Positions 52,042 to 61,000 of a stretch of 64,000 nucleotides of DNA are shown one piece after another. Under the pieces are notes generated by a model, which saw only the letters and a program-made list of their open reading frames with translations, searched no databases and was not told where the DNA came from. Numbering within the stretch: position 1 is the stretch's first letter; each line of letters opens with the position of its first letter. Source of the DNA: an uncultured Isosphaeraceae bacterium (lineage in GTDB: Bacteria; Planctomycetota; Planctomycetia; Isosphaerales; Isosphaeraceae); contig CAMFLR010000020.1 in NCBI GenBank assembly GCA_945957605.1, positions 1 through 64,000 on the forward strand, given 5' to 3'. Position numbers and translations under genes: made by a program.

Positions 52042-55000
52042 ATGAGCAAGCGATCCTCGTCGCATAAGCGGATTGCCCCGGATTCCTTTCGCAAGGTGAC
52101 GCCACGGCGGCGCAATTTCGCGCTCGAGCCGCTTGAGGATCGCAGGTTGCTTGCGGCGTACGTCGTGAACAACCCCACCGACACAGTCGTCGTCGGCAAG
52201 ACCAACCTGCGGCAGGCGATCGATGCCGCGAATGTAAACGGTGTGGCCAACACAATTACCTTTGACTCGACGGTGTTCGCCACCTCCCAGACGATCGTTC
52301 TAGGCGGTACCCAACTCGAGCTAAGCAACTCGAGTGGATTGCAGACGATCACCGGGCCGACGGCGGGCGTGACGGTCAGCGGCGGCGGGCTGAGCCGCGT
52401 CTTCGCCGTCGATGCCGGCGCTTCGGTCTCCATGTCCGGGATCACCATAACCCAAGGTAACGGTCAGGGTGTGGGAGGTAGTGGTCGAGATGGTGGGGCA
52501 ATCTACTCCGCGGGCACGCTCACGTTGACGGGTTGCACCATCAGCAACAGTACGACGATCGGAGGTTTTGGCGCGGGCGTGAAGAATGATGGCTCGCTCA
52601 CGCTCACCGGTTCTACCGTCAGCGGGAACACGAATTCGGGCTTTGGCGGCGGGATCATGAGCCCGAGCGGCACTGTTGTAATCGATTCCAGTACGTTTAG
52701 TAATAACTCGGCCGACCGTGGCGCGGGAGTGATGAGCGGCTCCGGCGGCGGCGGTAGCCTGACAATCACGAACAGCACATTTACTGGTAATACAGCAAGA
52801 GTTGGCGCGGCGATCGATGTCTGGTCCGGGATGACGCTAACATCCAGCACCCTCAGCCTAAACACGGCAACCGCCGGCGGCGCCGGGCAAGCGATCAACT
52901 CGGTTAATAGCCTTCCGGTCGTCCTGAACAATGACATCATCGCGAACAATTCAGGGGCTGGACACAACTTCGATGGCAATGCCCCAACTGGCTCAAATAA
53001 CATCTTTGGCGACAGTAACTCGACCGGATCTCTGACGAATACGATCATCGGTGATCCACAACTCGCTCCGCTTGCAAACAACGGCAGCCCAAATCAGACA
53101 ATGGCCTTGCTGCCCAATAGCCCAGCCATCAACGCCGGCAACCCGGCCACGGCTTCGGTCAATGACGAACGCGGCTTGGTTCGGTTCGGCAATTCCGACA
53201 TCGGCGCTTTCGAGTACCAGTTCAAGGTCACGACCACCGCGGACAGTGGCAATGGCTCGCTGCGGCAGGCTATTACGAACGCCAATAACACAGCCGGGAC
53301 GGACACGGTCGTGTTCAAGATCGGCACCGGACAGCAAACGATCTCGCCGACCTCGGTGCTTCCGACGATCACCGATCCCATCGTGATCGACGGCACGACT
53401 CAGCCGGGCTTCTCCGTAAATCATCCGCTCATTCAGATCGATGGACTCCAGTATGGTCTCACCGCTGGCCTGGTGACCACCGGGTTTGCGAGCGGCAGTA
53501 CGTTCAAGGGGCTGATCGTCAGCGATTTCGCGACGAGCGGCGGGAGCGGGTTCTCTCTGACCGGCAACAATATGATCGTCCAGGGCAACTGGATCGGCCT
53601 CAACGCGACGGGAACGGCCGCCGCGCCGAACTACAATGGAATCAGTATCCTCGGGAGCGGTGACCTGATCGGCACCAGCGGCCAAGACGGCCCGAACGAC
53701 GCCGCCGAGCGAAACGTCATCAGCGGCAATTTGAGCGCCGGCGTGTTCTCCAGCGGCAGTGTCAACTTGAAGATCGCCGGCAACTACATCGGCACAAATG
53801 TGGCGGGCAACGCACCCCTCAACAATGTCAACGCGAATGTGTTCTTGAGTCTCTCGAACAACGCCATCATCGGCGTGGACGGTTCGGCCAGCGCGTCCGT
53901 GGACGAGCGGAACGTGATCGATGGCGGAATCTCGGTGACCCGCAGCACCGTGATCGCGGGGAACTACATCGGCGTGAACGCCGCAGGGACCGCGGCCCTG
54001 TCGGGTGTTGTCGCCGGCGCGGGTATCACGTTCAACAATGCCATGCCCGGGGCCCGGATTGGCACTAACGGCGACAACGTGATGGACGCCCTGGAAGGCA
54101 ACGTCATCAGCGGGTTCGCCACAGGCATCGCTGTCGCCGCCAATGGCTCGCTCGTCATTGCCGGCAACGACATCGGCACCAGCGCCGATGGCAAATCGGC
54201 TATTCCCAACCAGGTTGGGATCGGCCTGGGAACCTCGACCAGCGGTGTCCGGATCGGCACAAACGTTTCCGATCTGGACTTCGCCAAGGAGGGCAATCTC
54301 ATCTCCGGAAACACCGTCGCCGGCGTGTCGATCGCAACCACGAGCAATGGCAACATCATCACAGGCAACACGATTGGCCTGAGCGCCGCGGGGACCGCTC
54401 TACCCAATGCGACCGGCATCTCGATCGGCACGGGTTCCTCGAATAACACCATCGGTGGCACGCTGTCCGGTCAGGGCAATGTGATATCGAGCAACTCTCT
54501 CGGTGGCGTGGCGATCTCGACGGGCTCGGGGAACGTGGTCGAGGGAAATTGGATCGGGACGGACAAGACCGGAACGCCGGGGTTGGGGAACACCCAGTTC
54601 GGTATTCAGATCTCGAGTTCGGCCAACAACACGATTGGTGGGATGGCGGCCGGTGCGGGCAACGTGATTGCCGCGACGAAGGTACTGTCGAGCAACTCGG
54701 CGTCGGGCTGGGGCATCAATGTGGTGGGCGCGGGGTCCTCGGGTTCGGTGATCCAGGGGAACACGATCGGTGGTGAGCCCGCGATCGGAGGTCAGCCCGG
54801 GATGGGTAACGCCGGCGCGGGGATTGCCGACGAGGCGACGATAACAATTGGCGGAATCCTCAACGGCCAAGGGAATGTCATCGGATTCAATGGGGCGGCC
54901 GGAATTTCACTGAGCACGACCGCTTCGGCCAATAGCCACGTCCGGCAGAACTCGATCATTGGGAACGTCGGAGGAGGAATTGCGATCGGCGTATCGGGCG

Positions 55001-58000
55001 CGGCGTACCAACACCCTGTTCTCACTCATGCGTCGATCGTGGGCGGAGTGCTCAAAGTTCAGGGATCGGCACAGCCGGGCGCTATGGTGGAGTTCTATGT
55101 GTCGGCGTCGGGTCAGGGCGCGACTTACCTTGGAACCGCGACGGAAGGCTCGCTTGCGGACAACAACGCGACGTCTGGTTCATTCGATTTTGCGATCGCA
55201 ATTCCCGCGGGAGCAACCGCGAGCGCCGGCAATATGATCACGGCCATATCAGTGGCCACGCCGACGTCGCCGACAAACCCGGCCTTGCAGGATACGACCT
55301 CAACTTTCGCGTCGCCGATCATTTCCGACGCTGGGCCGGCATTTGGAGCGCCGGTCGTCAACGCGGGCGGCGGCGGTACGATCGTGGCGGGTAGCACGTT
55401 TTCCTCACAGGGTTCGTTCACCGACACGACTTCTCAATCATGGACGGCGACAGTCGATTACGGCGATGGTTCCGTACCGCAGACTCTGCGGATCAACCCC
55501 GTCTCCGTGACGGCCGGCGATGATGATAACTATAGCCTCGTTGCGTCGGGAACCTTCAATCTCTCGCACGTTTTCAACCAGGCCGGTAGCTATCCCGTCG
55601 TGGTCAAGGTGAAGAATGATTCGGGCCTGATCGGCACGTCGACCTTCACCGTGAACGTCGCGGCGGCGCCTCCTGTTGTGAACAACACCGACATCAAGAT
55701 CGCGCCCGCCTCAAACCCGACGAATTTCTCGTCGCCGACGATCATCAACGAGAATCAATCAGTCAAACTGACCGGCAAATTCGCCGACGCGAACGCGAAT
55801 CCAAACACGACACACACCGTCAACATCATTTGGGGTGACGGTTCGACTTCGACGGCCACCGTCGACGAAACGGCGGGCACTTTCAGCGCGACGCACACGT
55901 ATCTCGCGCCGGGGACGTACAACAGCGCCTCGGGCGTCTACACCGTGCAAGTGGCGATAAACAGCAGCGTCGGCACGGCGACCTCGACGACGTTCGGGCT
56001 GTTCTACGTTCAGGTTAACGATGTCGCGCCCAGCAATCTCGTGCTGACCACCGACAACGCGGCGATCAACGAAGGCGACGCGATTCATCTTTCCGGGGCG
56101 TTCCAGGCGCCGGGGCCGCTCGATACGCATGTTGTGACGATCAACTGGGGAGACAACTCACCGGTCACGACATTGAACCTCGCGCCAGGCGTGACAAGTT
56201 TCTCCGCGATCGCCCATCGATATCTCGACTATACACCCGCCTCCGCGGGGACGCCCGACTACACGATTAGCGTGTCGGTCAACGACCTCTATCAGCCGCT
56301 CTCGCCCGCCAAAGCCACTGCCAAGGTGCTCGTGAATCCGGTTGCTCCGAGTCAGGTGGTCATTTCACCTTCCGTCGGCGCGATCGTCCAGGGACAAGCG
56401 ATCGCTTTGTCGGGGTCGTTCGTCGCTCCAGGACCGCTCGACCGGCACGTGGTGTCGATCGACTGGGGAGATAAAACAAAGCCGACCAGCGTTTTGCTCG
56501 CGCCAGGCGTGAACACGTTCTCCGGCATCACTCACACCTACGCGAAAAACTCACTCCTCCAAGCCGGCGGTGCTTTTGCAATTACTGTTAAGATCACCGA
56601 TCCGGCCCAATCGTCGAGCTATGGGAGTGGTACAAGCTCGGTCATCGTTCACGACATCGCGTCGACCGTGTCGAACCTCGCGGCGACGTACCTCGTTGGG
56701 GGCGCAATTCCTATCGTCCCGCAGCCGGGAGGAGGCTCGGCACCGCAGGTTAACGCCGGGACGACCGTTCGATTCACCGGCAGCTTCACGACGCCGAATC
56801 CCAGTGATTCTTATGCGGTTTTGGTTTCGTGGGGCGACGGCACGACATCCACGATTCCAACGGTGTATCTGTCGAGCCACACGTTTGTGGCCAACCACCT
56901 CTACGGCGATCATTCGTCGGGCGTCGCGCTGGACGACATTCACGTCACAGTCACCGACACCGAGGGGACGACCGGTTCCGGCGACTACGGGCTGGCCGTG
57001 GCTCACATCAACCCGGTCGAGCACATAGCGTCTGGTGGAATTGACACGTCGGGTAGCCAAGTGCTCTCGGCGCAGCCGTCCGGCGACATTTCGCCGATCG
57101 CCTCGTATTCCTGGACTGTGAGTATTCTCAATGGGCCGTTCGTACAGTCGTCGAGTTCGCCGACCCTGACACTGCCGTCGGCGATCGATACCGATTACTT
57201 GGTTCAATCGACGGTTACCGACAGCTTCGGGGCCGTTTCAAACACCTTCACGGCCGTCGTCCATGTCCTGGACAACACCTCTTCGAGCTATATGATTCCC
57301 AGCCCCGGTGCGGGCGTCGACGCCGTGATCGTTTCCGCCCTGTCAGGCAATCACGTGATCGACGGCAGCGGCACAAGCGTGCCGATCATCTTCGACGGTA
57401 ACGGCCAAGAGACGTATATCGGCAATAGCGCGAACGACGTATTCAACCTGCACACGGACGGGTCGATCGGCTATGGCAACGGCGGCAACAACATCTTCAA
57501 CTTGACGCCCAATTGCACTCTCCAGGCGGTCGCGAATGGCGGGCAGAACACGCTCAACTTCTCCTCGTCGAGCTTCGGCGTAACATTTGACCTGACGCAG
57601 ACACAGGGACAGATGCAGGTCGTCGCACCCGGAACCGACGCTCAGGGCGCGCCGCACGTGGTTGCAGTCACTGCTCAGGCAGGCGCGACGTTCTCGACGC
57701 TTGTTGACAGCGGCGGTGGCAGCGACACGATCACGGCGGCCTCGAACACGACGATTGTAGGTATGGGCGGCAAGAACACCGTCCTTGTTAACAGCAGCAA
57801 TTCAAGTCCGGTCGGCAATGTGACGGTCGCGGGCGCGGCTGATGGTGACACGCTCGTCACCTCGGGGCCAAACGTCGGCAGCATCAACTTCCAGGGCGAC
57901 ACGGGCGCCGACGTCCTCGACAACACCGGCACGATCACGGGGACAGTCACATTTGGCGGAGGCGCAGACTCGGGCACGCTCAACAATACGGGGACGATTA

Positions 58001-61000
58001 CCGGATCGGTCAATTTCGGCGGAGGCGCGGACGGCGGAACCTTCAATAACTCGGGAGACGTGACCGGCACGTTGACCTTCGGCGGCAGCGCGGACACAAA
58101 CACGCTGATCAACACCGACACCGGCAGCCTTGGCACGGTGGTCTTCAATGGCGATGAGGGTGCAAACAGCTTCACAAATAGCGGGACCGTCGACACGATC
58201 ACCTATAACGGCGGGTCTGACGGAGACACATTCACGAACTCTGCCGCTGGGACGATCAGCGATATTACTTACAATGCGGGGAGCGACGCAGGCACGCTGA
58301 CGAATAGCGGACAAGTCACCGGCTCGATTACCTACAACGGCGGCGCCGACGCAGGCACGATCGTCAACAACGGGACCGTCACCGACACAGTGACCTTCGG
58401 CGGCGGGTCCGACGCAGACAGCTTTACGAACTCCGTCGGAGCGTCGGTCGGCTCGGTCATCTTCACCGGCGGCGCGGACGCGGGCACGCTGACGAACGAC
58501 GGGACCGTCGCCGGCTCCATCACCTTTAGCGGAGGCTCCGACGCTGACACGATCGTCAACAATGGAACCGTGACGGGTTCAATCAGTTTTGGCGGAGGCT
58601 CCGACGCCGGGACGATCGTGAACACCGGGACGGTCGCCGGCACCGTCACCTATGGCGGAGGCTCGGACGCTGATAGCTTCACGAACTCCGCAGGCGCTTC
58701 GGTCGGCTCCGTCGTCTTCACAGGCGGCGCTGATGCCGGAACGCTCACGAACAACGGCAACGTCGCCGGCTCCATCACATACAGCGGAGGTTCCGATTCC
58801 GGAAAGCTCGTCAACACCGGAACGATTACAGGTACTGTCACATATAACGGCGGCTCGGATGCCGATACGTTGAACAATCAAGGTCTCATCGTCGGCGGAG
58901 TCAGTTACGTCGGTGGCTCCGACGCGGGGTCTTTCTCCAATAGTGGCACCGTCACGGGCACCGTTACCTACTCGGGCGGCTCCGATACAGACAGCTTTAC
59001 GAACAGCGGGACGCTCGGCACGGTGATTTTCACCGGGGGCGCGGATTCCAGCACGCTCACGAATAGCGGCGCATTCGGCTCAATCACGTACACGGGTGGC
59101 TCGGACTCGAACACGTTCATCAACACGGCCCCAGGAGGCATTGCCGGAACCGTCAACTTCCAAGGCGACGACGGCGTCGATCAGTTCGTCAATCTCGGCA
59201 CGCTGGCCGGAGTCACTTACACCGGCGGCTCCGATTCCGACACTCTGCTGAACCCTGGCACGATTACCGGGACGGTCGTCTTCAACGGCGACAGCGGCGC
59301 GGACCTTTTTGAGAACGGCGCGACGACGGTTAGTGGAACGCTCATCACGGGCACGATCGGCTCGATCACCTTCAACGCAGGTGCGGACACCGACACGCTC
59401 TATAATCCGGGCACCGTCACGGGAGCGATCGTCTTCAACGGAGACGCCCAGGCGACTAACACGCTCGCTCTTCGGCAGTTGATCAACACCGGCTCGGCGG
59501 CGTCGCTTCGGTTCAATGGCGACGACGGGGCTAACCAACTTCTCAACACTGGCAGCACCGGTTCGATCACGTTCAACGGCGGGGCGGATACCAATCTTCT
59601 CGTCAATCAGGGCGCAGGCGTCGGCTCGATCACGTTCAGTGCCGGCGGCGACGCGAATGTCCTGAACAACAGCGGGTCGGGCTTTGGGACCATTGTGTTC
59701 ACGGGCGACGACGGTACCGACTTGCTGGTTAACAGTGGGTCCTCGTCCGCTGGGTCCACTTCGACGATTACTTACAACGGCGGATCCGACGCAGGAACGC
59801 TCGTGAATACCGGGTCGGGGCTGGGCTCGATCACCTACACCGGCGGCTCGGACACTTCCACACTGATCAACACCGGTTCCAATGTCGGCACGATCACCTA
59901 CACCGGCGCTTCCGACGGCAGCGCGTTTTTGAATGCCGGGAATAGCGTCTCGACGATCACCTACACCGGCGGCTCTCACGCAAACGTGTTCCGCAACGAC
60001 GGCACTCAGGTCGGCACAATCAACTACAAAGGCCATCTGGGCAGCGGATATCTCCTCAACAACGGATCCGTCACGACGATCAACTACGCCGGCGGCTCCG
60101 ATTCCGACACACTCGTCAATAACGGCACGGCCGGGAATCCGAGCGGGGGACCAACGACCGGCGGCATCAATTTCACGGGCGACACAGGCGCGGACGGACT
60201 GCTCAACACGTCGGTTGGTACGATTAACGGGCTTGTTTTCACCGGCGGATCCGACTCCGATACGCTTGTCAACCAGGGCGCGTTGAACAATGGCACGCTG
60301 AACTTCCAAGGCGACGACGGAGCCGGCCAGTTCGTCAATCAACTTGGTGGCACGGCGTCGAATATCACTTACAACGCGGGTTCAGACACCGACGCGCTGA
60401 TCAACTACGGCAGCCTTTCCGACGTCACTTACAATGGCGACACGGGCGCTGGGTCGATGTATCTCGATGGTACGCTGAACCAGCACGTTACGTACAACGG
60501 CGGCGCCGACGGCGACGAGTTGATCATTGGGCCGGACGCGGGCGTCGTTTCAACCATCAACTTCAATGGTGACGGCGGCGCGGATCTGCTTGCCAATGAG
60601 GCGAATGGGGCCAGCAATATCACCTTCCAGGCCGGTTCGGATACCGCCACCTTTTGGAATTTCGCCAACAATGTGATGGGTCTGACGTTCCGAGGCGGCC
60701 CGGGCGCGGACACGTTCAATAACTCTGGAACGAATGTCACCGGCATCGTCTTCAACGCTCACGGAGACACCGGCGCGGATTCACTTACCAACACCGGCAC
60801 AGACACCGGCACGATCGTCTTTTCTGGCGGGTCGGACGCGAACACACTGGTCAATACCGGCGATAACACGGCCTCAATCGTCTACAACGCCGGCTCCGAC
60901 ACCAAGACCGAAACCGACACCCTGACGAACTCTGGCTCGGGCGTGGCGTCGATCACGTTTAACGGCGACGGCGGTGTGGACACCGTGGTGAATACCGGGT

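Noticed and set aside
59080..60342. Long minus-strand frame (420 codons) opposite the repeat array, plus many other antisense frames at 54-62 kb
   Set aside because: They mirror the repeated codons of the giant gene and consist of low-complexity Arg/Val/Gly runs; the plus-strand frame is continuous and has recognisable domains.
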